Source: Ustulina deusta
Lineage: Eukaryota > Ascomycota > Sordariomycetes > Xylariales > Xylariaceae
NCBI GenBank assembly: GCA_023159155.1
Contig: JAJNNX010000049.1
Location: 248,001 to 312,000 of the forward strand
Direction of reading: 5' to 3'
DNA: 64,000 bases
In this document: positions 38,063 to 50,800 of the stretch, piece after piece
Layout of the letters: the number at the start of each line of letters is the position of its first letter
Numbering within the stretch: position 1 is the first letter of the stretch
Notes under the pieces: model-generated
Told to the model about the DNA's origin: nothing
Seen by the model: the letters and a program-made list of their open reading frames with translations, nothing else
Databases searched by the model: none
Translations under genes and position numbers: made by a program

Positions 38063-40454
38063 TTAAACTCGTGCCCACTCTTGGCCGTTTTGACTCCGCG
38101 GCCTCGCCGCGTGTGCGGGACCTGGTTCTAGAACTTCGACCACATCGTGTTCTACGGAGACGCTTTCGGCCTCCACGAGCTGCGCCTCGTCCTCGGCCTC
38201 GGACGCGGATTTGTTGTCGAGGTTGTCGGTGTCGGGATCGACATCGAACGGCCGTTGCCGTTCCAGGTTGAACACCTCGACGGGCGGGGCGCTCAGAGGT
38301 CTCCGCTTCTCTTCGTCGTCGACGAGGATAACCATCCACACGCCGACGGCGCCGTTGACGCCGAGCAGGGGCGTCGTGTGTATCCAGCGGCCCCGCCCGT
38401 GGGCGAGGCTCGGGCTGGTGCTGAGATTCGCGCTGCGCCCGGATGTCAGGGTCATGGGACGCGCGAGCCACCGCACCTTGGTCGTGATGCCGTCGCCGTC
38501 TTTGAATGCTTGCGCGATCGCGTCTCGTGTGCTCTGCGGCCCCCCGACCCGCGACATGAAAGGCGATTGCAGGATCCCCGGAACGCGCAGCGAGGGGCTC
38601 ACGAACAGGATGCGTAGGCTGGGAAATGGGCGTACGAGCAGGTAATGGTCGATTATGCTCCGGACGCGACCCGTAAGTGAAGAGCTAGTGAGAGGGGTTA
38701 GTCCCGACGATGAGATGGAATTGTCCATGGGCCCTTCCTCGATGGGCATCGCTTCGTCTTTGGTGAGGGATTGCAGTTTGTTGTTTGTGCTTGAGCTGGA
38801 GCAACCGGCACTGTTGGGCTTCTCGATGTGCGTCTCGCCTGATGCCTGGATGATCTTCAATTCACTGAGCGTGAACAGCTCGGCCAGGTCACCGAGGATG
38901 TCCTTACTCGCGCGTGATTCTTCGGCCTCTTTACGCCCATCACCATTCGTTGCCGAGGACTGGACTTGTTTCTGCGCTATGAGCTCACCTAATGATGCGA
39001 GCCCGGCGCATTCCTTGAGGAGCCCTGAGACATCCACCTGAGCTCCCAGATGGTAGCGGACATTGCCGCGGTTATCGTAGAGGGGTGTGATCATGAGCAG
39101 ATTCATGAAGGCGGACCCGTCACGCCTGTAATTCAACAGAGGCTCGCAGTGTTCTTTGCCAGCCACAAGCATTTCCTTCAGCCTCTGGACACTATATCGA
39201 TTGGTCTTAGGGCCCTGGAGGAAGCGACAGTTGCGGCCCAAAGCAAATCTTCTACCATACTGAGTAGCCCTATGAAACTCTGGTGGTATATGTTAGCATT
39301 GCTCATTTCATATGAACGGCGGTGACAGTACCTTCGCTGGCGAACACTATCGGGTTGTCATCCCTGGAAGGGTCCGTTAAGCAGAAGACCTCGGCCAACC
39401 CCTCTGATAGATCGCGTAACATTGGTGGCAGGGTATTCTTAATTCGCTGTTTGATCGTTATGTTCACGATCCGAGTCCATACATGCGCCACGTACGCCGG
39501 TAATTCCTCCTTTGCGATCAACCCAAAGGTCTCATCAGCTCTACCTATTAGTGACCTGCCGATGGTTTCAGTAAGAGGCAGTTCAATTGACGGAGCCCTG
39601 TTAATAGTAGCTAGTTCTCTTATGATAGCATTAGAATATCCGATCGCTTTCAACGCTTTCACTAGATTCAAGTAGTAGTTCAAGAGGGGTACCGATTCTG
39701 GTTTGAGGGTGTAGAGAAAGTCTGTGAACTTCTGCATGTGCTTCGGATCATCGAAGATGACCCTTAGATGTTCAACAGACAGGAGCAGTTCTGATTTTGC
39801 TTCTACAGAGTATTGGGCTTGGGATGTCTCTGGTGGCGCGACCAGATCGAAGGACGTTGGATCGATCTCTTCTGTAGTAAGCGGTTTGAGCCCATCATGG
39901 TCTACCAAATTCAAATTTTGCAGGGCTGGCAGATGACTACCTGGTGTAGTCGCGATAGAAGCAGTAGAGTTGGCTGGTGACTGTGTCGATCGAGTCGGGG
40001 GGCTTTTGGGCGACGACACAGCCTCGTCGAGAGTATTAACGAAACCCGCCTGGCAGGCTACCCACTGAGCTGCCGCCGAAGAAGCGTCTGTGTGGTTTCG
40101 TGAACAGCTAGGTCTGACTATATTAGGATCCATCTATGTTGCTAGTGTATTGACTCATGCTGCGCACCTCTTCCGTGCATCGTCATCGTTGAAGGGAGGA
40201 TTTGAAGGACCTCTCGGCTTCGTTAACGCATTGTCTGAATGGGTAGGACCGGACACCAGAATCTCGGGTCTTCCTCTATTTTCCTCTTCAGAGGCTGGTA
40301 TAGCGAATTTGCTTGATACATCGAGTCTGTCCGGCTTGCTTTGAGCATCGGAATGCCGTCTTTGTAGTGGCTGGGGCAGCTCTGACACTTGTGGCACCGC
40401 ATCTGCTATGCCGTTCTCACTAGTCACTGTTCCTTGTAAGCAGTCTGCTGCCAT
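38063..40454 (-). CDS. RGS-LOV blue-light photoreceptor
   Basis: Proposed exons are 40454-40168, 40107-39332 and 39279-38063, for 759 residues. The last junction is firm: donor GTACTG, acceptor CCAG, rebuilding NPIVFASE-EFHRATQYG. The first intron (60 nt, donor GTGCGC, acceptor CCTAG) keeps frame but is less certain; a start at ATG 40133 is the alternative. An RGS-like helical domain lies at about residues 207-310. The LOV domain follows, with GRNCRFLQ at 369-376 (Cys372 is the expected flavin-adduct residue), then NYRRDGSAFMNLL and LGAQVDVSG. After it comes an amphipathic segment ILGDLAELFTLSEL near 482-495, and a conserved-looking C-terminal block (about 560-680). This order matches the fungal RGS-LOV family, of which Botrytis BcLOV4 is known to bind membrane lipids on blue light. 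The tail is acidic. It likely couples light to G-protein signalling (inference). Confidence 0.88.
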
Positions 40455-43400
40455 TATTTCCTTTTCTTCGAGGCCGGTGGTTTTGTTTACACGACTCACT
40501 GGTATTATTCACAAGTCTACTCTTCCTCACCCCCACGTCGATTCTCTGAACAAAATATCTGCTGTAGCGCGGAATTTAAGACGACTGCGGTTGGACCGAC
40601 TTTTGTTTGGTGTTGAGAAGAGCAGCAAGGAGAACGAAGAATCAAGATGGTACCATCTTATCGTAGAAGTGCCAGGAAAGACATATACCCATGTGCATAG
40701 TGATGCAGTTTTAGGACAAACTATACACCTAGCAAGAAAATGAACTTCGACTGCCGAGTCCATATTCGAGGCTACGCGTCTAACAAACTATCTAGCCAGC
40801 CTAATAGATCCTGCACCGGCCAGGGCGCCCTGAATGACATGCCTTGGTCCACGACCATGATTTCTGGGAAGGTTTTCCTTCAAATATTAGGCTTTGCTGT
40901 GGGAAATAAATGCTCGATGGAGACGCAGATCAATGTAAAAGACATCCTGCAGGCTGCATGTGAGAAGGACTGAGCGACGAGTTTCAAGCGGAGAAAGAAT
41001 AAAGCTTGCAAGTCTGGTTCGAGCTGAGCAGACAAGCCTGTAAGTCACGATGGGTTGGAGGATTGCGTAAGCGGCAATAATGAGGCAGTGACAAGGTTTT
41101 GTTTACGATAATACGAGAACGCTTACGAGATGTCACCGGATGTAGCATCACTGACTTTGCTTGGGACATTCACGGCTATCACAATGCCTGATTCGGACCG
41201 AGTCTTCAACATGAGTGCTAGGCTTGACAAGGCCCTTCTCGTAACCTGCTATATTCATTAGAGTAGATGACACATGCATGTGCTTTCACTGTTCTCAGTG
41301 GAAACCCTATTCGGACATATGCGGTCGTTGGAATGGGAATTTCGTTGTCTCCGGATGACTTAAGCTTCGCTACAAGGCTTCGAGCCTAAGGACTGGTGAC
41401 TAGTGAAAGTAAAACTCGTGACCAAAGAAAGCCTAGAGTTAAACCAGTCAAGTCGGATTTCCATGAGGTCGGGTCGGCGGGGTAGATCTCGTCGTTGCAG
41501 GCGAATTCAGTTTACTCGTGCATATTAGTCTTTTAAGCGTATCACGAACAGCTCCGGGCTCACAGGCTTAGGACACTTTTTTTTTTCTGGTTTTTTTTGT
41601 TGCACCTGACCTGGCGGTGTATTCGATTTATCGGCATGAAGAGCAGAGGGAATAAGGGAAGCCGGAATTGGCTGCTCATCTCTGTTGATGGGTAGATGAA
41701 GCTGGAATAAGTAGATGGCTCACAAGGGAATAAGATACCAATCCGCCATGATGAGCCACGCAGCGACGTGCATGGCTAGCTATCCTGGACAACATCAGTT
41801 GTCACGGTGTACATAGTATGTGTGCTAAGACTCCTGCGAGTGATCTGGCAGCTTGATCCATCTGGAGCATCCGACATGCTCACAGGCATGTCCACAGAGA
41901 TCTGCTGGAGACGGATGTAAGTGGGTGGGCTGGTTTCTAAGGTAGGGTAGGTAATTAATTACAAGGCGGCCGTGGTTGTGACCACGTTCTGACCAGTTGC
42001 GCCAAGAGTCGCTGACGCGCCGACGACTGCTGGCCTATCACGTCGAGGCCTGGTGGGCGACCCAAACGCCGACCGCTCTTGAATAGGGTGCTGCCAGCCA
42101 GTCGGAGAATTCCCTGGCGCGTCTCCGCCCAAACGGCCAGGAAAATAAACAAGCCGAGAGAGCGCGCGCAGTTAGCCAATACCGCGCCGGTGGCTCACCG
42201 ATGGGGACCCATCGCAGCCAAGCCGACAGACAGGGTTGATGTGGTACCTAGGTAGCGGGAAACCAGCTTCTTAACTGTTTCTGGTCAATCCGTGCAACTG
42301 GAGGCACGGTACCTGACGGTCGGTTGCACAAGAGCGAGTGTCGCGTTTCTTTGTTGTCTTTGTTTTCTTTGTCCCCCTTGCCCTTCCAGTTTCAACAAGC
42401 AATAAAACGCACAGCACCTTGCCTACTTGGTCTGTTTTGGTCCTGCCTTGCAGGCCTGGGGCGCGCGAATGGGGCCGAATTGGCGGCCAACGGCCTGCGC
42501 AGTCCCTTAAACACGCAGAGGCCCGGCGCCAATAGGCTGTCAACCGCCGGGACGCCAGTGTGTTGTTATTGTTGTTTTGTTGTTGTTGTCCCGGTCCTGT
42601 CAGACAGTGGTACCCACTTGGGCGATTGAGGCCAGCCTTCATAACAACAACAACATGGCATGGATATTATCGTGAGTTGATTCCATTCTTGAAGAAACAT
42701 GTTTACACAGTGCCCAGCCACCGGGGAATATGTCATCATGTCGGCATAGTAAATAAATATTGATTTAGTGCAAGAGAGACGCTGCACGTGGGATGATGGC
42801 ACAGCTTGGATGATATGCATAGCGATAGTACGGGCTGGCATTGTATGTTGCAGTAATGAAGGAGTGGGTGACTGGAGAGAGGTCTGTTTCTAAACCTTTT
42901 CGTTCCAAGTAGGGCACCAAGGTTGGAGGTGCAGCGTAGATGCAGGTTGGGCTGGTGTTTTGGCCATATTTGGCATGGATTATGGTACTTAATCTAGTAG
43001 TCGGTTGGGTAGGTGCCCCTAGGCTGGAATTGGGGATTTAGGTACAGAGCAATATTCTGCTAGCGGGGTTACTTTCGGTCACATACTGTAGGCAGGTACG
43101 GTAGCACTAGATAGTGAGTGAATGTTTTCCCCAGCAGCACGCGTCAGTGCTCTCTCCCTTGACGGAGTCCCTGACGCATCCCCCCCCCAGCCCACTTTGG
43201 TTCCTCCCCCAATCCAATCTCCCATGTCCAACCGCCATCGCCGCCCTTCCAACCTCATCTAACGTCCGCCGCTGCCATCTGCCACTATCACCTCCACCAC
43301 ACTAACCACGATCCCTCCCTCTCCCTCTTCTACTTCTGCTTCTGCGACAACAACAATAACAACAATAATTGGATTCATACCACAAAATCGCCTGAACCGA

Positions 43401-43757
43401 TTCTTTTCTCTTTCTCTACTCTTTTCCAGAAGCATTGCCGATACCACCACCACATCGACTTCGATCCAGACGTTGACTATCGCCGCACGAGCTATCGTCT
43501 ACCAGCACCATTGTTGCTTTGACTCTACCGCAGCGCCGCGAGCTCGGACGATCCCATCATCGTTGCGCGGCATTCAGTCCACTAGCTCGACGGCTGCAGA
43601 GTATGCGATAGGGAGTCTAGTTTCCACCCCCCTCGAGAACGCGAAGGACAAGTAGATCGGCTGTTTGCGGCGTCGCATCTGACTGTCGCCTCACCCTCAC
43701 CCTTCTCCTCTCGGCCTTCATCATCAACGTACACCTAAGATAGCGATAGTCGCGGCC
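40455..43757. other. Divergent spacer between the RGS-LOV gene and CDH1
   Basis: This 3.3-kb spacer should contain both promoters. Frames such as 42271-42642 and 42324-42629 overlap on opposite strands in GC-rich DNA and do not resemble proteins. A CT/CA-rich stretch at 43180-43450 with AACAACAAC repeats looks like a fungal 5' leader of CDH1. A T-rich run lies at 41577-41600. No RNA gene was seen. Confidence 0.5.
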
Positions 43758-45725
43758 ATGACGTTGGAGCCGCAGCCTGCACCTGCACCGGTGCCTCTGC
43801 CGTCAAAGCGATCGGCAGCTGACATCAACAGCCCCCTCGTGCGCAGCCCCTCGAGGCGAGATACTCCCCCACCACCCGACCGCCAGCAGTTACAGGCACG
43901 CCCATACCTCAACAATAGCAGCTCAAAGGGCCCTCGTCGCGGCGGGCGCTTCACTGCGAGGGCGAGCACTGGCGGCGTAGATGCCGAAAACCTTGCTCGA
44001 GCACTTTCGAGGGAGCTCTCCGCCGACAGAAGGGACAGCGCCCCAGCCGCCAGCCCCAACCGGAAAAAACGACGGATTGATGCTGACAGGTAAGTCCATG
44101 TGCACTTATTCATATTCCTCATCCCCTCCTCAAGACCCCGTCATTGTCCCCTCGCGACTAGAGTGTCCTTGTTGATATCCGTAGATTCATACCCTCTCGA
44201 TCTGGCCAAGATCTCCAAGCTAGCTTTTCGCTTCTGCATGAGGAAGGCTCACCGGCTAGTCCATCGCGCAAGAAACCCACTCCGCACGGTGAGCTTCATT
44301 TTCAGAAAAGTAAATTTACTCGCTGTCCTGCATCATGAAGAGCGCTGACAAATGCTAGCTGAGGAGGAAAACCACAGATATTCAAATCTTCTGAGAGCTG
44401 AAATGTTTGACAACACGGTGCCCCAGGTTACTCCGCCAACCTTGTCACCAAATGTTAATTTGCTTGGGCCTTACTCCACCCGTGTTCATGATCCAACAAG
44501 ATCACATACCCCTCCAAGCAATCCAGCCCCTGCTCTCCCTTCCAGCTTCACCCCATCCACACCAAACAAGAACCTCTTCACATATATGTCACCGCGCCAT
44601 CATCATGTAGTTGGCCACCCCACACCCTCTCGAACCCCGCAGAGCAGGCATGGACCGAATCTTGATACTCGGTCGGAAATCTACAGCTTGTCGCCTGTTC
44701 GCTATAACAGTCAACAAATGCTCTTGAGTCCCCGGCGACCGCCTCGAGCTGTCAGCAAAGTCCCGTTCAAAGTTCTCGATGCACCTGAACTAGCGGACGA
44801 TTTTTACTTGAACTTGGTGGACTGGGGTAGTGCTAACGTCCTAGGCGTCGGCCTAGGTTCAAGTGTTTACATGTGGAATGCCCAATCGAGTCGTGTTAAT
44901 AAGCTTTGCACCCTCGAAGATGACACGGTCACAAGTGTATCTTGGATACAAAAAGGCACGCATATCGCAATCGGTACCGGGAAAGGATTGGTACAGATTT
45001 GGGATGCTGAGAAGACGAGGCGGTTGAGGACAATGACAGGTCACACAGCTCGCGTAGGCTCGTTAGCATGGAACACTCACATCCTCACATCTGGATCACG
45101 AGATCGACTCATATATCACCGCGACGTCAGAGCCCCAGACCAGTGGATGCGCAAGTTGATGGGCCACAAACAAGAGGTTTGTGGTCTGAAGTGGAACAGC
45201 GAAGATGGACAGCTCGCCAGCGGAGGTAACGACAACAAGTTGATGGTCTGGGACAAGCTTTCAGAAACACCTCTCTGGAAGTTTTCGGACCATACTGCCG
45301 CAGTCAAGGCCATCGCTTGGTCGCCTCACCAACGTGGTCTGCTCGCTTCAGGTGGCGGAACAGCTGACCGAAGAATCATTTTCCACGACACTGTGCGAGG
45401 CTCTGTTATCAACGAAGTTGATACCGGCAGTCAGGTGTGTAACATCTCGTGGTCGAAGAACTCGAATGAGATCGTGTCGACCCATGGGTATAGTCAGAAT
45501 CAGATTGTCGTATGGAAGTACCCGTCTATGTCTCAGGTTGTCAGTCTCACCGGACACACTTATCGGGTGTTGTACCTGGCAATGAGTCCCGACGGCAGGA
45601 CCGTTGTGACGGGCGCTGGAGACGAGACGTTGAGATTCTGGACGGTGTTTGGTCGCCGCCCCGGCCAGAGAGAGGGCAGCGACGGTGGCGGAGGACGTTT
45701 GGCAGATTGGGCTGTGATTCGATAA
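43758..45725 (+). CDS. CDH1: APC/C activator, Cdh1/fizzy-related WD40 protein
   Basis: This is the substrate-recruiting activator of the anaphase-promoting complex in late mitosis and G1. Exons 43758-44089, 44185-44309 and 44359-45725 give 607 residues, and all junctions keep frame (donors GTAAGT and GTAAAT). The C-box DRFIPSR is at residues 110-116 and is split by the first intron. Then come SNLLRAEMF and, near residues 285-305, KVLDAPELADDFYLNLVDW, the entry to the propeller. Seven WD40-type repeats follow to about residue 590 (TVTSVSWIQKGTHIAIGTGK, LASGGNDNKLMVWD, VVTGAGDETLRFW and others). The last two residues are IR, the APC/C-docking tail. The N-terminal tail is rich in Pro/Ser-Pro, fitting Cdk phosphorylation. 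Fizzy-related Cdh1 is preferred over Cdc20 because of the sequence around the propeller entry and the long N-terminus. I am confident of the family and fairly confident of the subfamily. Confidence 0.95.
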
Positions 45726-47026
45726 TCTCTGCCTCTGCTGCCTCCGTTTACTATCTCACCTCTACCTAGCTGTTTCAGCTACGTGACACCTCGACTCAGT
45801 CCACGTGCTCACATTGACAACAACTCCTTATTTAAAAACAAATCCATTGCCGATGGTGGCAAAACTTAACGATGTCTGAGGACGGAATACCCATACAGTT
45901 GGTTGCATGGAGGGGGCGTTACTGGGGCGAGGTCTAAGATACCTCTCGGCGGGTACAAAAGGCGTTGGGTGTCTATTCCCGTCTGCTATAGATACCGGTG
46001 GTGTGTTAAAGCTGTAGAGTATGGCTACCTCGAAAATCTACTCGCGTGGACGCGACTGGTGCAACGATATTACAGACAATGCCGAAAAATACACGAAGTT
46101 CGATGAGAGGATATGTTATGATATTATGCGATGAGTTTTATCGCGCACATACATACCTATGCATTCAGCGACGACTTTACGTATTTGGTGGTTGGAGGCT
46201 TCCCCAACCGTTTAATTAGCTTTCTGCAGACAATCAGAAATGAGAGCGGAAATAATATGGCAACATATGAATCGGTTCCCTGTGATTTAAGCGGATGTAG
46301 CATTGCGTTACACTTAGCTTGATACATGGCACTCATTGAACAAATGCTGTAATCTGCGATGCGTAGTGTACCCTGTGCGGGAGGACACACCGAGGTATGT
46401 ACCGCTCATGCGTGTAAGGAATGATGAGTGGACGGGAATGACTATCTAACGTGTCATAGGTGATACAATCAATACCTGCGCTTTGAAATTATTAATATTC
46501 ATTTCTATGGACCCTTCACATACTTAGTAATCCATGCGACTTGAACCCTTGAGAACCTGACCTTATACTACCTAGTGAATCAAGCCATTAATCGATAGCC
46601 AGGAAACAGTGTCTCCTGTCTCACGCGCTCGCCTTTATAAAAGACACAATGCCGTAACAAGCCTAACGGCGCATCCGAGACGCCGTGCTGTGTTGTGTCT
46701 ATAATCTGCCATAGTAATAGACGGAAACTAGATAGGAAAGAAGAAGGGAAAGGGGTATCGAAGATTCTCCAGAATAAAAAACAACTAAAATAACCAAAAA
46801 CCAAAACAAAAGCAAAGGCATTCTTTGGCCCCCACCCATTCTGAGAATAGAACCTGTTACAGCCCCGCCTAATACCAAGCCGGTACGACACTGTAAACGC
46901 CATAGCTCGCAGCCACGTCCATGTCGTTTCGAAAGTATGTGGTCAGAATTAGGCTATCGTCTTTGGATTGATTCTCGCGCGAAAACCCTCCTGACTTTGC
47001 GTTTAGACGGGAAAGCAAAGAGATGA
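45726..47026. other. Convergent spacer between CDH1 and GPC1
   Basis: This is the 3' flank of two convergent genes, presumably with both 3' untranslated regions. The 107-codon minus frame at 46580-46903 has no recognisable similarity. Nothing else was seen. Confidence 0.55.
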
Positions 47027-48724
47027 TTACGTCGTTATGTTGTTACCTGTCCTTCTTTCCCGCACGATATCTTGACCACCATCTGCCCCCGTGCTCGTGG
47101 TTTCCCCCTTCGAGTCTTTCGTGACGTTTACTGGTTGCTCATCATTTAACAGCGGGATCTGATCCACACTCAGGCGTCTCCCGCTCGCCGGATCTTCAAC
47201 ACGGACAGCCTTGTCGATATTCTGACTATCAATGGGAGCATGACCACCGGTAATTAGTTTCGACTCATCGTCGTGACCACCTGTGGGCGTCAAAATCGGC
47301 GAGTGGAGCATGAGGTCGGGACTGGACTGCCACTTGGCGACCTCGGCTTTCATCGCTTCGAGCTCTTTCTGGAATCGCTTCCCGAAAACATCAATATAGT
47401 AGGTCGAGCCATTGTAAACGCTCCAGGTGAAGACAAACAGAAGGAAGCCGGCAGACGCCCATCGGCTATAGAACCACAACGAGCACGGTAGCATAGTGAG
47501 GACAGCATACAGGTACTGGATCAGCATGAACGCGGGTTCTTGAAGGCGTTCGGGCAACGAGAGCACGATTTTCCCGATCCAGACCTTGGAGTACGAACGT
47601 CGGAGCCACGTGAAGGAGGTGGGCCGACCAGCCGCGATCTTTTCGCGGCGACGGACGGTAATGAAGAAGTAATAGCTCAGCTGCCAGACGGCATAAGGAA
47701 TGGTGGACCAGAGAATCATAGAGATGACGTTGCTATAAGCAGTAGGGGAGCCCGGCGGCGACGTCTTCACGGTCCAGAGCGCAGGAAAACGTATACGCTG
47801 CTCTTCGGATGGAAGCAGATGAACGATGCAATGGAGGGTGGCGCACGGCATGATATGAATAAACAGCGAGGTGACTTTGTCGAAGTCATGGAACACGAGC
47901 GAGTTACGCCACATGATGATGGCGACAGCATTATTGCCATATGCTAAGCAGTAGGCTGAAATGAACAGGCGCTTGGAGGAGGGAAAAACCCAGAGACTCG
48001 CAAATAGCAGGAAGTTGACAAAGTAACAGAGGTCGGCTAGAAAGTAGTGATAGCCGCGCCGATGGTAGGTGAAATAACGAATGGGCATGAAGTAGAGGAA
48101 CTGGGCCGAGTACCATATGTGGAACGACTCGGGATAAGCGCCAATCAGGTAGCCGCTGACAAAAATGTTCATGACGCCGCAGATGAAGGAGATCTTCTCG
48201 CGGAGAGTGATGACCTTGGTCCCATTCCATTGCCTACCGAGCTTCTCGACGCTCTGCTTCATGCGCTTCCGATACCTTTCAAGCTGTTCGTCGGCCGAGG
48301 GCACCCGTCGTCGCCATTCCTCCACCATGCGCTCCCTCGCTTCCTGGCCCCTGGTCTTCAGAGCAGCCCGCGACTTTCGCACCTTCGCCGTCTGCGCAGA
48401 GATGCCCCTTTGCAACCTCTCCAGCTGCTGCGTCAGGGCAAAGTTGTCGAGGAGGTCGAGGACGGTGAGACGATCCAGGGGCGGGAAGGAGTCCCAATCC
48501 TCGTGGTACGAGCTGCTGCCAGAGAAAGAATGGGATCGTGACAATGGAGGGCTCTGCCTCGACGCATCACCTAGTGTAGGTGTGTCGCAAACAGCATGTT
48601 GAAGGGGCGAGGAAGTCGGTGACTGGCCAGTGGTGTCATCTGGGGTAAAAGGAGCCTCGTCGTCGGTTTGAGTACCATCCGATCTGCCGGGAGGTATTAT
48701 AACCGGCCGAGTGGGAGTAGCCAT
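47027..48724 (-). CDS. GPC1: Glycerophosphocholine acyltransferase 1
   Basis: Gpc1 acylates glycerophosphocholine with acyl-CoA to lysophosphatidylcholine, letting cells rebuild phosphatidylcholine after deacylation. The frame from ATG 48724 gives 565 residues without introns. The N-terminal 90 residues are Ser/Pro/Thr-rich. A basic helical segment (about 95-165) follows. Around residue 173 the conserved integral-membrane region (DUF2838) begins with VITLREKISFICGVMNIFVSG, WYSAQFLYFMPIRYFTYHRRGYHY and YGNNAVAIIMWRNSLVFHD, with about eight hydrophobic segments to about 485. The C-terminal 80 residues are hydrophilic. An in-frame ATG at 48817 and others upstream extend the frame. However, a CCACAG acceptor just after 48817 suggests that region is a 5' leader intron, so 48724 is preferred. 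It is divergent from SMC1 and convergent with CDH1. Confidence 0.92.
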   Translation of the reverse strand: MATPTRPVIIPPGRSDGTQTDDEAPFTPDDTTGQSPTSSPLQHAVCDTPTLGDASRQSPPLSRSHSFSGSSSYHEDWDSFPPLDRLTVLDLLDNFALTQQLERLQRGISAQTAKVRKSRAALKTRGQEARERMVEEWRRRVPSADEQLERYRKRMKQSVEKLGRQWNGTKVITLREKISFICGVMNIFVSGYLIGAYPESFHIWYSAQFLYFMPIRYFTYHRRGYHYFLADLCYFVNFLLFASLWVFPSSKRLFISAYCLAYGNNAVAIIMWRNSLVFHDFDKVTSLFIHIMPCATLHCIVHLLPSEEQRIRFPALWTVKTSPPGSPTAYSNVISMILWSTIPYAVWQLSYYFFITVRRREKIAAGRPTSFTWLRRSYSKVWIGKIVLSLPERLQEPAFMLIQYLYAVLTMLPCSLWFYSRWASAGFLLFVFTWSVYNGSTYYIDVFGKRFQKELEAMKAEVAKWQSSPDLMLHSPILTPTGGHDDESKLITGGHAPIDSQNIDKAVRVEDPASGRRLSVDQIPLLNDEQPVNVTKDSKGETTSTGADGGQDIVRERRTGNNITT

Positions 48725-50800
48725 CTCGGCAATGGTGTGTATGGGATACCGTTGAATGTCGTTTCGGAAAGCGATTCGCCGTAGTGCTTCGGCTGCTCTG
48801 TGGATTATCGAGATCATGTCAGCTATCAGGGCAACAAAGATGCAGGGGCACAAGTTGAAGAGGCAGATATTGATACAACTACCAAGGAAGAAGAAGGGTG
48901 GGGGACGAAAGACGATGGGTAGGCTACCTTGAAGGATATGGGTGTTCACTCAGCGATGTAGGAGGGACCGACTTGCTCTTCTCGCCGATAGTTTACCTGG
49001 ACGATCGAGACGGTAGCTCGGACGCCGTCAAATCCAAGGCCGGTGACAGGTTGAGGAGGGGCGGGCGAATATGGACCGGGCTAGGAAGCAGGCAGTTGCA
49101 GTCCAACATGTGACCAACTAACAGGCGCACAGAGGGGATGGGCAAACGCTATGTGACTGGCAACTACACAAATTCAGTCATCGAGTCGGGAGGGAGGGGA
49201 CAGAGAAGAGGAACTAGGTCGTGTAGGTCGGTTGTGAATAGCGATGATGTAGGGTTTTGGTCCTGTAGGTGGCGTTGGGTGAGGGACGTGTGTTGATGGG
49301 GGATTGTGGTTGGCCAAAAACAGACTTGAACGGTCTTGAACAAGAACAACGTGCTGGGGCAATTAGGTGGGGAATGGGGAAGGTATACACTGCTATTAGT
49401 ATACTACTACCAGGTACCTACCTATATATGTTATGTATACCTACATGTAGGTATGTATATTAGGTACTGTATATGGATTCTACACTACACCAGGCTTGAC
49501 AATTCGTAGATTGTCCTCGCCCGTGAACCCTGACCACCACTATGTTGACCACAAGACCAATGACAACAGTTCAGAATGGAACAGCATTGGTATTTGTATA
49601 TCGGTACTGTGTATACAAATTCTACTACATCTCTGTGCTACCCCACCTCGGTACACATATCTAAGAGGGTTAGGTACCCTCCCCTTGCAAGAATACCTCT
49701 GGTTCTAAGAAGTGATTCTATACTACATAGAAGCGTTTCAGGTGTATTAGGATGGACAGCTGTGTGTTTCTAGGCACTTCAGCTGCTCTTCTTATTCTAT
49801 CTCGGTAATAGTGCACTACTGCCTGGTAGTCTTTAGCATTCGGGAGTAGCCGTTATAACGTAAGTGCCTAGATAACCTTAAGTTTGCTATACATAAGGAA
49901 CTAAGAAGAGATCTGTTTTGCGGTTGTTTACATGGTATGACGCCATTTTGGCTCTGTCTGACAAGGTAGGTATACCTATAGCCTAATGCACTACGCTACA
50001 ACAATCCATGTCCGCTTTGTTATTAGCCCGCTTCAATTACCTACTGTATGTATGTACACTACATGTATGCAGCAGACACCGCTCATCTGTAGTACTAGTA
50101 GTATTGTAACTTTCTGGTTGTTATGCTCTCTTTGCTAAGGTACTAAGTCATGTAGGAAATTATATATATAATAGGTACAATTGCCTTTACTAGGTAATGT
50201 ACAAATATCCTGCCACTAATATTTTTTTTGTTTTTTTTGTTTTTTTTTTAAAAAAGGCAATGATATACCTACCTACTAGGTAGGTCATGTATTCGATATA
50301 ATGTACTGACATACCTCTGACATCGGAGACCCATGTCCATGCACATGCGCAACTGGAGTGCCCAGAGATGACAACTGGCAACAACTGCCAAAGACTGTCA
50401 ATATATCCTACATGTACACTAGACACTGGAGATACGCGCTTCCATTTAGATACGGTCCCCGCGCCTTGGGGTCTTGGGTACGGTGCACTAGGTAGGTATC
50501 GAAAGTCGCGTATACCGCATTTTCTATGCCTCGTGGTCCCGCAAGCATACCACAACCATCAGAGTCGCAGTCACTGTAGCGCTTCCACTTGCGCCCCATT
50601 CCGGAAACTAATGACTGCATCTTGTCGCGGATCTGTGGTGCATGGCCCTTGATATTGGCATATGCATTCCCACGCCGGTTCTCGAATGAACGGACCGCTT
50701 GTCGCATTCCAATCCCCGTCTTGTCGCGTCACTCCCGACCAGCAGCATCGCCTCCCAGAAAACGCCCTAGCCTGAGCAACGCGCACGGCAATCCGGCATC
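48725..50800. other. Divergent spacer between GPC1 and SMC1
   Basis: This is a 2.1-kb spacer with the two promoters. It holds many TAGGTAGG/CCTACCTA words (for example 49420-49460 and 50265-50290). A T-rich run broken by single G lies at 50220-50250 and ends in AAAAAA. No protein-like frame was found; the plus frame 50589-51164 is a shadow of the SMC1 5' exons and spacer. Confidence 0.55.

Noticed and set aside
48725..48949. N-terminal extension of GPC1 from the upstream in-frame start at 48949
   Set aside because: The extension is hydrophobic and unlike the family, and a CCACAG acceptor suggests a leader intron. ATG 48724 fits better.
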